Below are positions 6,680 through 14,571 of a DNA stretch of 14,998 nt, piece by piece. The number at the start of each line of letters is the position of its first letter. Positions within the stretch are counted from its first letter, which is position 1. The position numbers and the translations under genes are program-made. The notes under the pieces are model-generated. The model did not search any database, had not been told where the DNA came from, and saw nothing but the letters and a program-made list of their open reading frames with translations. The DNA is from Oceanospirillales bacterium (GTDB lineage: Bacteria; Pseudomonadota; Gammaproteobacteria; Xanthomonadales; SZUA-36): NCBI GenBank assembly GCA_003232965.1, contig QIKG01000208.1, forward strand, positions 1 to 14,998. The letters are read 5' to 3'.

Positions 6680-6709
6680 AAAAAAAAGACCCGGACAAGC
6701 CGGGCCTTT
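6680..6709 (-). terminator. Rho-independent terminator of the phasin gene
   Basis: A stem pairing 6685-6694 with 6700-6709 (CCCGG-ACAAG-CCGGG core, extended by AAAG/CTTT around one mismatch), followed on the minus strand by a run of Ts (6687-6680). It lies 19 bp past the phasin stop. On the plus strand the tail is only CCTTTAATACTT, so it is a weak terminator at best for the TetR gene. The rest of 6550-6728 shows nothing else I can name. Confidence 0.85.
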
Positions 6710-6728
6710 AATACTTGATTGAAGCTGA

Positions 6729-7535
6729 TTAAACGGCTTTCTTTGCTACTGCTTCAACTTTCTTTACATCTTTCTGCACTGCTTTCTTAACTGCTTTTAC
6801 ATCTTTTTTCACGACTTTAGCTGCCTTAGTGGTAGCCTTGCGTGCGCTAGTTTTAGCCTTAACTACGGTCTTTTTAACTGCGGCTTTCTTAGGTGCGGCT
6901 TTCTTAACTGTTTTCTTAACTGTTTTCTTAACTGCTTTCTTTACTGTTTTAGCCGCTTTTTTTGCATCTTTCTTCACCGTACGCTTAACCTTGCGGGACA
7001 CTTTTTTGGCATCGGCAGCGATGGTTTTAGCATCTTTTTTAACAATCTTGCTTACCCGGCCAAATTCCTGCTCGGTTATGGTTTTAACTTTTTCTGCCAG
7101 TTCCTGAACACGATCAGCAAAAGATTTCAGATCATCGGCAGTTGGTACACCTAAGCGACCGAGTACGCGTGATACGCGTTCTTCGAAAACATTTTCCATG
7201 CGATCCCAGTTCTGAGTCGCTTGTTTGCGTGCAGAAGTTACCCGGTGTTCTAAATTATCGCGAATATCATCGACGCTATCTTTCAGGTCATCAACTGCAT
7301 TAACTGCAGCATCACGGGTCTTTTTATCTACTTTTGAGCCTTCCTTGACCAGGCTGTCAAATAACTGTGTGCCGGCATCTAGGGCTTTGGCGCTTTCTTT
7401 TTGTGCCATTGCAAATGCACCGAGACCAGCCAACCAGATATCACTAGCAGAATCAAGAATCAGGCTGTTTTTGCTTGCTTTGCTTACAGTCTTCTTGCTC
7501 AATTTTTTCTTTAAAATTTTCTTTTTAATAGCCAT
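6729..7535 (-). CDS. PhaF-like phasin with histone H1-like Lys/Ala-rich tail
   Basis: 268 residues from the ATG at 7535, preferred because AAGGAGG (7547-7541) lies 5 bases upstream; an earlier in-frame ATG at 7553 would put that SD inside the gene. The protein has a basic N-terminus, then a phasin domain (~30-155) with IWLAGLGAFAMAQKE, a long amphipathic helix and LGVPTADDLKSFADRVQELA, as in PhaI/PhaF granule proteins. From ~160 on it is a repetitive KK-A/T-V tail (for example TVKKAVKKTVKKTVKKAA) like histone H1, which in PhaF binds DNA and helps share granules between daughter cells. No PHA synthase is visible, so the coated body could be PHA or the wax esters/TAG made by the neighbours. It has its own promoter region and a strong terminator. 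Confidence 0.88.
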   Translation of the reverse strand: MAIKKKILKKKLSKKTVSKASKNSLILDSASDIWLAGLGAFAMAQKESAKALDAGTQLFDSLVKEGSKVDKKTRDAAVNAVDDLKDSVDDIRDNLEHRVTSARKQATQNWDRMENVFEERVSRVLGRLGVPTADDLKSFADRVQELAEKVKTITEQEFGRVSKIVKKDAKTIAADAKKVSRKVKRTVKKDAKKAAKTVKKAVKKTVKKTVKKAAPKKAAVKKTVVKAKTSARKATTKAAKVVKKDVKAVKKAVQKDVKKVEAVAKKAV

Positions 7536-7592
7536 GATGGCCTCCTTAAACATAATGAATTGTCTTCATCGACAGACATAGAGTACGAATAA

Positions 7593-7622
7593 AGTCTAGG
7601 GTGATCACACTAAAAACGACAA
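7593..7622 (-). promoter_or_regulatory. Putative phasin promoter with palindromic operator
   Basis: On the minus strand TTGTCG (7622-7617) and TAGACT (7598-7593) are 18 bases apart, a weak sigma-70 match. Between them lies a 16-bp near-perfect palindrome TAGgGTGATCACaCTA (7597-7612), a plausible repressor site. Just beyond, TGAAAC repeats directly at 7627-7632 and 7637-7642, one helical turn apart. Confidence 0.4.
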
Positions 7623-7711
7623 TTGTTGAAACTCCCTGAAACAAAAACCGTATTATTCCGGTACAATAACACCAACCAGGAATATTAATATTTACTATCA
7701 AAGGCTTACAC

Positions 7712-8491
7712 ATGGCACTGAACAGCAGCAAATGGCTTGATTTTCCGTACGATGCATATTCATATGCAGACGATGAACTCGAAAACAACTGGGATAGATT
7801 GCATTTAGGCGATGCTGAGCCTTGGCCCGATAGCCCCGAGATACAACAGGCCTGGCGCCATTATCATCAGGGCGAATTTGCTAAAGCCTATACCTTAGCC
7901 AATAAAATAGGCCTTCAAGCACATGTTGTCGCCAACAAAGCCTGTGGTATGTACGCCAACCATCTGGAAAAAGATGATAAACATCGTGAGGCTATGTATG
8001 CCGACATCGTGACCCGGGCAGAAGCCGCTGCCGAGAAAAACCCCGATAATGTTAATGCCTGGTATTTTCAGGGCTTTGCTTTAGGCCGCTTAAGCCAGCT
8101 TATTTCTATTATGGCTGCACTCAAAAAAGGCTATGGGGGAAAGATTAAAACAGCGCTTGAAAACACCCTTGAATTAGAACCTGCACATGCTGAGGCGCAT
8201 ATCGCTTTAGGTTTATACCATGCTGAGGTAATCGACAAAATTGGTAAATTTATTGGCTCCATGACTTATGGCGCCTCAGAAGATATATCGCTGGAGCATT
8301 TTCAGCAAGCTCTCGCCTTAACCCCCGACTCTCCGGTTGCCCACATGGAATACGGTAACGGCCTGTATCTGCTGTATGGGGATAAACGCATTGATGATGT
8401 CAGCCAGGCTTATGTTGATGCCAGCGAATGTGAGCCGTTTGAAGCGATGGAAATACTCGACCGCCAACAGGCATTAGCAGAGCTGGAATAA
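7712..8491 (+). CDS. TPR-like helical repeat protein of unknown function
   Basis: 259 residues from ATG 7712 with an AAGG SD. No signal peptide or membrane segment is present. The sequence is helical and TPR-like: AWRHYHQGEFAKAYTLA, then NAWYFQGFALGRLSQ, ALENTLELEPAHAEAHIALG and HFQQALALTPDSPVAHMEYG, each with the small/large residue spacing of TPR helices and a Pro closing the turn. A conserved-looking middle section (KKGYGGKIK, IGKFIGSMTYGAS) lies between repeats. I do not recognise a named function. It diverges from the phasin and runs into the wax ester synthase with only 19 bp between the convergent stops, so a scaffold or assembly role at lipid bodies is worth considering, but that is inference. 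Confidence 0.8.
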   Translation: MALNSSKWLDFPYDAYSYADDELENNWDRLHLGDAEPWPDSPEIQQAWRHYHQGEFAKAYTLANKIGLQAHVVANKACGMYANHLEKDDKHREAMYADIVTRAEAAAEKNPDNVNAWYFQGFALGRLSQLISIMAALKKGYGGKIKTALENTLELEPAHAEAHIALGLYHAEVIDKIGKFIGSMTYGASEDISLEHFQQALALTPDSPVAHMEYGNGLYLLYGDKRIDDVSQAYVDASECEPFEAMEILDRQQALAELE

Positions 8492-8510
8492 TACTCGACT
8501 AGCAGAAGTC

Positions 8511-10001
8511 TTAAGTCGTCTGTTGCCACATCAATGATTCAACCAACTGATGGTCTCTGTGTGTCAGTTCTGGGAAATTAAGCGCCAAATAGAGTATCTT
8601 TTCGAACTCAGGCTGGAAGCGGTTAATAATTTCTTCTGGCTCGCTGATGATCAACTTATCGGTAATCAAGCCGAAATAAACTCTGTCGTTATAACTGAGT
8701 ATCGATATTCCGATGCCTATTTCACCGTTCTGCGGCACCCAAAACATCATTTCTTCGACCTTTGTTCCGGCCATATACAATGGCTTTTTAGGTCCCGGTA
8801 CATTGGTCAGCACCGCACTGGCTTTCTGGCTGATAGCATCCAGAAAAGGCTTTTGCACCCATGCTGGCGAAAGCCCCAGAGTAGCCATCACCCCAAGTGA
8901 AACTTGCGCCTGGTGGGATGATTTTAATTCCACCATATTTGCGTGAATTTTGGCAATTCGAGACAGTGGATTGCTATCATTGACCGGCAGGGTCAGGAAA
9001 ACCAGACCAAAATGATTGCCCAGCTCAAGGGCATGTTCCAGAGGGCGCAGGTTAACCGGTACCGTAGCGCGAATTTCGCCCATGGCATCGAGGTCTTCAC
9101 CACGATCGATTAACCAACCATTAATTGCGCCACTAACAGCCGCTATTAGCAGATCATTAACCGTACATTCGAGTGAAGCACAAGCAGCTTTTACTTCATG
9201 CAAAGGAATTGAATCTGCCCATGCTACCCGTTTGCGGGATCCCATCGGGCCTTTAAACACCGTTTTAGGGTCATCCGGCAAGGCCAGCAGACCCAGTAGT
9301 TCTTTACCCATAGCCCCGGCTTCTTCGGCATAACTACGAATTTTGTCAGGTTGTTGTAATAACTGCGTGCCTTCTTCGATAGCCAGTTTACTCATATGCG
9401 AAAGCAGATCGATGCCTTCGCGCGCCGGTTCGATTAAGCGGTTGAACAAATTATGCGCAGTTGCCTGGCGTTTGCGATAGCGCTTAGCATCGACTTTGCG
9501 TGCCGATTGTTCAGCGGCATCGTCGGTGAGTGAAAGCAGCACCTGAATCAGGGCAATCCCGTCGGCAATGCAGTGATGGAAACGGGTAACCAATACCTGC
9601 CCACCCTGATAATTTTCGATCAGATGAAACTGCCACAAGGGCCGGGTCGGATCCAGCGGTGTTGAGGCTAGGTCACTAATAAACGCTTCCAGTTCATCCT
9701 TATCGGCAGCGCCCGGTAAAGCCGCGCTTCTGATGTGGCTGTTAAGATCGAAATTTTCATCCATCTCCCAGCGTGCACCATTAACATGGCGCACCGCTTT
9801 TTGTCGGAAGCGGCGAAAAGCCAGCAAGCGGTTTACAATTACATCCTGAAATTTTTCCAGATCTAAGGCTTCGGAAAAAACCATAAACCCGGTTATCATC
9901 ATCAGGTTATCAGGTTGCTCCATGCGCAACCAGGTGGTGTCCACTTTGGACATAGGTTCGTTCGGTACATCGGTAGATGCAGGTGTTAGATAATTTTCCA
10001 T
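8511..10001 (-). CDS. Wax ester synthase / acyl-CoA:diacylglycerol acyltransferase (WS/DGAT)
   Basis: 496 residues, typical for the family. The N-terminal acyltransferase domain opens with SKVDTTWLRMEQPDN, has PLW at 121-123 and the catalytic HHxxxDG motif as HHCIADG (142-148; His143 the expected base). The C-terminal domain shows TVNDLLIAAVSGA, LGNHFGLVFLTLP and VLTNVPGPKKPLYMAG, all family hallmarks. It esterifies fatty alcohol or diacylglycerol with acyl-CoA at the membrane to make wax esters or triacylglycerol. The fatty alcohol would come from the reductase at 3463-5448. The ATG at 10001 is 25 bp behind purF with no terminator, so it likely shares the purF transcript. The preference between wax ester and TAG cannot be read from sequence. 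Confidence 0.93.
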   Translation of the reverse strand: MENYLTPASTDVPNEPMSKVDTTWLRMEQPDNLMMITGFMVFSEALDLEKFQDVIVNRLLAFRRFRQKAVRHVNGARWEMDENFDLNSHIRSAALPGAADKDELEAFISDLASTPLDPTRPLWQFHLIENYQGGQVLVTRFHHCIADGIALIQVLLSLTDDAAEQSARKVDAKRYRKRQATAHNLFNRLIEPAREGIDLLSHMSKLAIEEGTQLLQQPDKIRSYAEEAGAMGKELLGLLALPDDPKTVFKGPMGSRKRVAWADSIPLHEVKAACASLECTVNDLLIAAVSGAINGWLIDRGEDLDAMGEIRATVPVNLRPLEHALELGNHFGLVFLTLPVNDSNPLSRIAKIHANMVELKSSHQAQVSLGVMATLGLSPAWVQKPFLDAISQKASAVLTNVPGPKKPLYMAGTKVEEMMFWVPQNGEIGIGISILSYNDRVYFGLITDKLIISEPEEIINRFQPEFEKILYLALNFPELTHRDHQLVESLMWQQTT

Positions 10002-10026
10002 AATGCCTATACTATCAGGATATTCG

Positions 10027-11517
10027 TTAAACTACAGTCGGCTTAGATTTTTGGCCTTTAAGCTTGGCCTGGTCTGAGCGTTGCAGCTCTAATTTTTGCA
10101 GGTAGCCCTGCTCCAACCCGGTGATGTACTCACCAGAAAAACAGGAAGTATCAAATTCAGAGATCGCCGGATTGCCGTCTCTACAAGCATCGATCAGATC
10201 ATCAAGATCCTGGTAAACCAACCAGTCAGCACCGATCTCGGCCTGAATTTCAGCCTCTGTTTTCGCGTGAGCAATCAGCTCGGTTGCCGCTGGCATATCA
10301 ATCCCGTAAACATTTGGATAACGCACCGGCGGTGCGGCTGATGCCAGGTACACTTTGCGCGCACCCGCATCGCGGGCCATCTGAATGATTTGCCTGGAGG
10401 TTGTGCCCCTGACAATGGAGTCATCAACCAGCAATACATTTTTATTGCGAAACTCCAAAGAAATCGGGTTCAACTTGCGTTTGACCGATTTCTGTCTTTC
10501 TTCCTGACCCGGCATAATGAAGGTGCGCCCGATATAGCGGTTCTTAATAAAGCCCTCACGGTACTTCACATTGAGCTCATAGGCCATCGGTAAAGCCGAT
10601 GTACGGGATGTATCCGGAACCGGAATAACAACATCAATATCATGCTCAGGGCGCAGCCGTTGAATTTTTCGCGCCAAAGCCTCACCCATGCGTAAACGGG
10701 CTTTATACACCGATATATCATCCATCATCGAATCAGGGCGGGCAAAGTAAACATATTCAAAAATACAGGGTGTTAGCGGCTTGGCCAGCTTACTGGTATG
10801 ACTGTGGAGTTTGCCATCAAGGGTAAGAATAATCGTTTCGCCAGGGCGTAAATCACGCACGGTTTCAAAGCCAATAACATCAAGGGCCACGCTTTCAGAA
10901 GCTATGGCATATTGGGTTCCCCGTTCAGACTCGCGTTTACCGAGCACGGCGGGACGGATGCCGGATAAGTCGCGGAATCCGACCACACCAAATGTAGGAA
11001 TCAGGGCAATTGAAGCATAGCCGCCTTTACAACGCTTATGCACGCCCTCAACCGCTTTAAATAGATGCTCAGGGCGTAATTTTTGTGGGTTTTGGTTCTG
11101 GATTTCATGCGCGAGAATATTTAATAAAACTTCTGAATCCGATTCAGTATTCAGGTGCCTGCGGTCAGCTTCAAAGAGTTCTTTTTTTAACGCATCTTTG
11201 TTAATCAGGTTGCCATTATGCGCCAGTGCAATCCCGTAGGGGGAGTTAACATACATCGGCTGAGCTTCTTCGGAATGCGAGCACCCGGCTGTGGGGTAAC
11301 GCACATGGGCAATGCCGACATTACCGGTCAGAGGAAGTAAGCTTTCTTCAGAAAACACATCTTTTACCAAGCCGTTGGCTTTATATAAATGTATTTTGCG
11401 CTCATCCAGAGTGGCAATTCCTGCCGCATCCTGTCCCCGGTGCTGCAGGGCAGTTAGCGCATCATGCAAGACCGATGCAACACTATAATGTCCTACAATA
11501 CCTACTATTCCACACAC
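10027..11517 (-). CDS. purF: Amidophosphoribosyltransferase (glutamine PRPP amidotransferase)
   Basis: 496 residues. It catalyses the first step of purine synthesis, PRPP plus glutamine to phosphoribosylamine. The start is GTG at 11517 and is fixed by chemistry: the next codon encodes the N-terminal nucleophile Cys2 (MCGIVGIVGH). The Ntn glutaminase half includes LQHRGQDAAG (24-33) and NGNL (101-104). The phosphoribosyltransferase half carries the PRPP-binding loop VLLVDDSIVRGTTS (361-374). All motifs are intact. A GGGG stretch 10 bases upstream is the only SD-like element. It lies 45 bp behind cvpA, the usual gammaproteobacterial pairing. Confidence 0.97.
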   Translation of the reverse strand: MCGIVGIVGHYSVASVLHDALTALQHRGQDAAGIATLDERKIHLYKANGLVKDVFSEESLLPLTGNVGIAHVRYPTAGCSHSEEAQPMYVNSPYGIALAHNGNLINKDALKKELFEADRRHLNTESDSEVLLNILAHEIQNQNPQKLRPEHLFKAVEGVHKRCKGGYASIALIPTFGVVGFRDLSGIRPAVLGKRESERGTQYAIASESVALDVIGFETVRDLRPGETIILTLDGKLHSHTSKLAKPLTPCIFEYVYFARPDSMMDDISVYKARLRMGEALARKIQRLRPEHDIDVVIPVPDTSRTSALPMAYELNVKYREGFIKNRYIGRTFIMPGQEERQKSVKRKLNPISLEFRNKNVLLVDDSIVRGTTSRQIIQMARDAGARKVYLASAAPPVRYPNVYGIDMPAATELIAHAKTEAEIQAEIGADWLVYQDLDDLIDACRDGNPAISEFDTSCFSGEYITGLEQGYLQKLELQRSDQAKLKGQKSKPTVV

Positions 11518-11562
11518 AGTTTATAACCCCGTTACAGTGTTGAAAAATCGAAAGCCATTCTA

Positions 11563-12150
11563 TCATGTTTCATTGTTATCACTGCCCTCTTCGGGTACAG
11601 CTTGCAGCTGTTCTTTAGCAACATCAAGCAGCTCATCGGCAGGCGGCGTTTCTTTATCGGCGCTAAAGCCAATGTGTGACCTGAGCGACTCCGGAATAAA
11701 ACCTGCACTCCACTCTGCTAGTGGCAGCATGTTTTGAACCATTTTTGATTGCTGGAACCAGGGGTCTTTAGGCAGTGGTGTAAATCCAGCGAGTAACAGT
11801 AACAATACAACCAAGGCTACCCCGCGTAAAACTCCAAAAACACCACCTAGCATACGGTCAGTTCCGCTAAGGCCGGTTTTTTCCACCAAATGTCCGATTA
11901 TCCAACTGAGCAGCCCACCTAAAATCAGCGCAGCCAGAAATAACATAGCAAAAGCAATAGCTGCGCGCGCGGAAGGTAGAGCTATACCATCAGCCAGTAG
12001 CGGGACAACATTCTCGGTAAAAGTAAATGCCACCCAGAAAGCGGCTGCCCAGATCGCCAGACTCAAGGTTTCACGCAAAAACCCCCGAAAAAAACCCATC
12101 AGTACTGACAGGCCTAAAATTGCAAAAATTATATAGTCCGGCCACTCCAT
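11563..12150 (-). CDS. cvpA: CvpA family inner-membrane protein
   Basis: 195 residues with four hydrophobic helices at about 5-25, 28-46, 62-90 and 103-125, and a short acidic cytoplasmic tail. The FFRGFLRETLSL motif after helix 1 and LGGVFGVLRG before helix 4 are characteristic of CvpA. The family was named for colicin V production in Escherichia coli and is linked to envelope homeostasis; its molecular role is unsettled. The start codon shares one base with the stop of the upstream SPOR gene (TAATG at 12152-12148), so translation is coupled, and purF follows. Confidence 0.93.
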   Translation of the reverse strand: MEWPDYIIFAILGLSVLMGFFRGFLRETLSLAIWAAAFWVAFTFTENVVPLLADGIALPSARAAIAFAMLFLAALILGGLLSWIIGHLVEKTGLSGTDRMLGGVFGVLRGVALVVLLLLLAGFTPLPKDPWFQQSKMVQNMLPLAEWSAGFIPESLRSHIGFSADKETPPADELLDVAKEQLQAVPEEGSDNNET

Positions 12151-13142
12151 TAGCTTTCCTTCACCAGCCCTTTAATTTTGATTTTGGACAGTATTGCATC
12201 GCGTTTTTTAAGCGCTTCTGTTCTACTTATTATTGGGCCAACCATTACTTTATAGGCATTGCCGCTTTTTTCTCTGTAGGCGGCATAGCCTTGTTGACTA
12301 AGTTGTTTAATCAGTTTTTCAGCATTTTCCAGTTGCCCGAAAATACCCATTTGCACAACCCAGCGACCGCCCGGTCTGACCTCATTGTTACTAACAACCG
12401 GGTCATCAACAGTGCTCTCCGGCGGGATGGCTTTAGGGTTAACACCTTCTATCTGCTTGCTGATTGAAAGTGCCGCCAAATTAGCGGCCGACCGATCCGA
12501 ATACCCGGGAACCAGTACGCGATAGAGCGTAGTTTTATCCCGTATCAGACTATCGATATTTGCCTGATAGCCAGTGCGGCGTAAACGCACCATTAATTTC
12601 TCCGCATTTGACTGGCCGGAAAAACTGGCGACTTGAAGTTTCCATAAACCACCGGAGGCTGGTAACGCAGGCGTTTCTTCCTTTTTAACAGGCGGCTCAG
12701 AGACAATCGCTACGCTTTGTTGTTCTTCTTTGAGTTTTGGGCTTGCTGTAGTTGTATTCTGCTCTTGTTTTTGTGCAGAATTTTTCAATGGCGCGACTAC
12801 CATTCCCTCCTCTGCACCGACATCAGCCTCCGTATCTGCCACTGCAACATCAATTACAGTTTCTCCTGTAACTGTATCAGCAGTCTGGCTGGAGGATTCA
12901 GGTAGCAACTCGTCTTGCGGTGCAATATCGGCAGCCTGGCTTACCGACGGCCCAGGCCTTGGCTTTTGCTGACCAATTGGCATCCGCCGGTTGGGGAAAT
13001 TTACAACCGGCTGCTGTGGCAATTCAATTTGTGACTTTAGTTGCTGGCGGTTGTCCCCATCTAGCAACATCGGTAAAAAGATAATTGCCAGAGCAATTAA
13101 AATGACAGCCCCAGTTAAGCGTTGTTTTAGCGCTTTATCCAT
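12150..13142 (-). CDS. dedD: DedD-like SPOR-domain cell-division protein with two SPOR repeats
   Basis: About 330 residues from ATG 13142; a TTG two codons upstream (13148) is nearer a GGAG element and cannot be excluded. One N-terminal membrane anchor (ALKQRLTGAVILIALAIIFL, then PMLLDG) is typical of DedD. A long Pro/Gln/Glu-rich periplasmic linker follows, then two tandem SPOR domains: ~165-238 (LWKLQVASFSGQSNAEKL...YRVLVPGY) and ~258-328 (RWVVQMGIFGQLENAEKL...YKVMVGP). SPOR domains bind denuded peptidoglycan glycan at the septum. DedD proteins usually carry one, so the duplication is notable. It sits between folC and cvpA as in related genomes, overlapping cvpA by one base. Confidence 0.88.
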   Translation of the reverse strand: MDKALKQRLTGAVILIALAIIFLPMLLDGDNRQQLKSQIELPQQPVVNFPNRRMPIGQQKPRPGPSVSQAADIAPQDELLPESSSQTADTVTGETVIDVAVADTEADVGAEEGMVVAPLKNSAQKQEQNTTTASPKLKEEQQSVAIVSEPPVKKEETPALPASGGLWKLQVASFSGQSNAEKLMVRLRRTGYQANIDSLIRDKTTLYRVLVPGYSDRSAANLAALSISKQIEGVNPKAIPPESTVDDPVVSNNEVRPGGRWVVQMGIFGQLENAEKLIKQLSQQGYAAYREKSGNAYKVMVGPIISRTEALKKRDAILSKIKIKGLVKES

Positions 13143-13214
13143 ATGCAATTTTTCTCCACAAAAGCCTGGCGGATCAATTACTCCACCCTAAAATTTATAC
13201 CTAAGGCTTATAGT

Positions 13215-14549
13215 TTACTCATTCCAGTAACGAATTGCCTGCTCAACGGTTAAAAATGAACCAAATACTAGAATAAGGTCATGCGGCGCTGCCAACTCGC
13301 GTACTACTTCAAGTGCCAAACTGACTGTTTCATACTGTCGCTGCGACTGCTGAAGCCCCGGACTAATAGCTTTCTGCAATTCCTCGGCTGACTGACCCCG
13401 AGGGCCACAGAGGCCTGCAAGATGCCAGCTAGTCACCCATGGGTCAATAATTTTACAAACCGTTAGCGCATCCTTATCCGCTAACATTGCAACTACCGCC
13501 CAGACTTTAGTCCTCGAAACTCTTTGCTGCGCCCGTCGAAGTTTCAACCATGTAGCCAAAACTTCAGCCGCCGCCGGGTTATGCGCAACATCTAAGAAAA
13601 CATCAGGTTGGCTGGCGATCTTCTCAAGGCGACCGCGCAGTGGCATGCGTTTAAACTCAGCTAGTAACTTAACCGGATCAAGCAACAACGGCGTGATAAT
13701 AGAATCCAGCGCCTGAAAAGCCACTACTAGATTGTCGTTTTGAATCGGCGCGGGTAATGGTGATCTCGGCAGTTTTATTTTTTCAACACTGGCCGAATAA
13801 GACAAGGTTATTTCCGCGCTATCGTTTGTTTGTTGCCAGTCAAAATCACGGCCCAAAAAGGCAGCAGACTGTCGACTTTCTGAAACTGCCCGTAACAAGC
13901 TATCGGGAGGCTGGCGATCACCGATGACTATGCTTTGCCGATGGTGAGCGACCGCTGCAGTAAACGAGCGTAAAATCCCAGCTTTTTCAAGCGCAATAAG
14001 CTCACGGCTATTACCCAACCACTGCTGGTGATCAAGATCAATTGATGTGATGATGGCACAGTCTGCATCCAGCATATTCACTGCATCTAATCGCCCGCCA
14101 AGACCGACCTCGAAAACCGCAATATCCAAATCTTGTTCTGCCATTAACAAAATGCCAGCCAGTGTGGAAAATTCAAAATATGAGAGTGAAATTTCAGCGC
14201 GAGCCGTTTCAATTTGAGCAAACGCCAGACAAATATTTATATCAGTAGCTAACTGGCCGTTTATTCTAAAGCGTTCGTTATAGGCCAGTAAATGCGGTGA
14301 TGTATAACTACCACAGCTTAAGCCAGCAGCTGCCGCCAGCGCAGTTAGGTGTGCGCACACAGAGCCTTTTCCATTGGTACCAGCGACACTAATAATTTGT
14401 TTACCCGGACGAGGCTTGCCGAGTCGTTGATAAACTTCGGCAACCCGTTCAAGCCCCAGGTCAATTTCCCGGGGGTGGAGTTTTTCTAGATAAGCGAGCC
14501 AGTCCGCTAGTTGCCAATCATCCGAATTCAAACCCGATGAATACTGCAT
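13215..14549 (-). CDS. folC: Bifunctional folylpolyglutamate synthase / dihydrofolate synthase
   Basis: 444 residues, the usual size. It adds glutamate to dihydropteroate and then glutamates to tetrahydrofolates, using ATP. The N-terminus has the WLAYLEKLHPREIDLGLERV region, P-loop GTNGKGS (57-63), TSPHLLAYNERFRI and the FEVGLGGRLDAVN segment with TSIDLDHQQWLG; the C-terminal Mur-ligase-like domain includes RMPLRGRLE, DVAHNPAA and a FGSFLTVE end. All core motifs are intact. ATG 14549 lies 22 bp behind the accD stop; the SPOR gene follows after 66 bp. Confidence 0.95.
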   Translation of the reverse strand: MQYSSGLNSDDWQLADWLAYLEKLHPREIDLGLERVAEVYQRLGKPRPGKQIISVAGTNGKGSVCAHLTALAAAAGLSCGSYTSPHLLAYNERFRINGQLATDINICLAFAQIETARAEISLSYFEFSTLAGILLMAEQDLDIAVFEVGLGGRLDAVNMLDADCAIITSIDLDHQQWLGNSRELIALEKAGILRSFTAAVAHHRQSIVIGDRQPPDSLLRAVSESRQSAAFLGRDFDWQQTNDSAEITLSYSASVEKIKLPRSPLPAPIQNDNLVVAFQALDSIITPLLLDPVKLLAEFKRMPLRGRLEKIASQPDVFLDVAHNPAAAEVLATWLKLRRAQQRVSRTKVWAVVAMLADKDALTVCKIIDPWVTSWHLAGLCGPRGQSAEELQKAISPGLQQSQRQYETVSLALEVVRELAAPHDLILVFGSFLTVEQAIRYWNE

Positions 14550-14571
14550 TGCCAGCGCCTACCCAGTGTGC

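Noticed and set aside
6829..7107. Plus-strand hydrophobic ORF antisense to the phasin
   Set aside because: It is the complement of the Lys-rich tail (AAR codons read as TTY/CTT), giving a false run of Phe/Leu.
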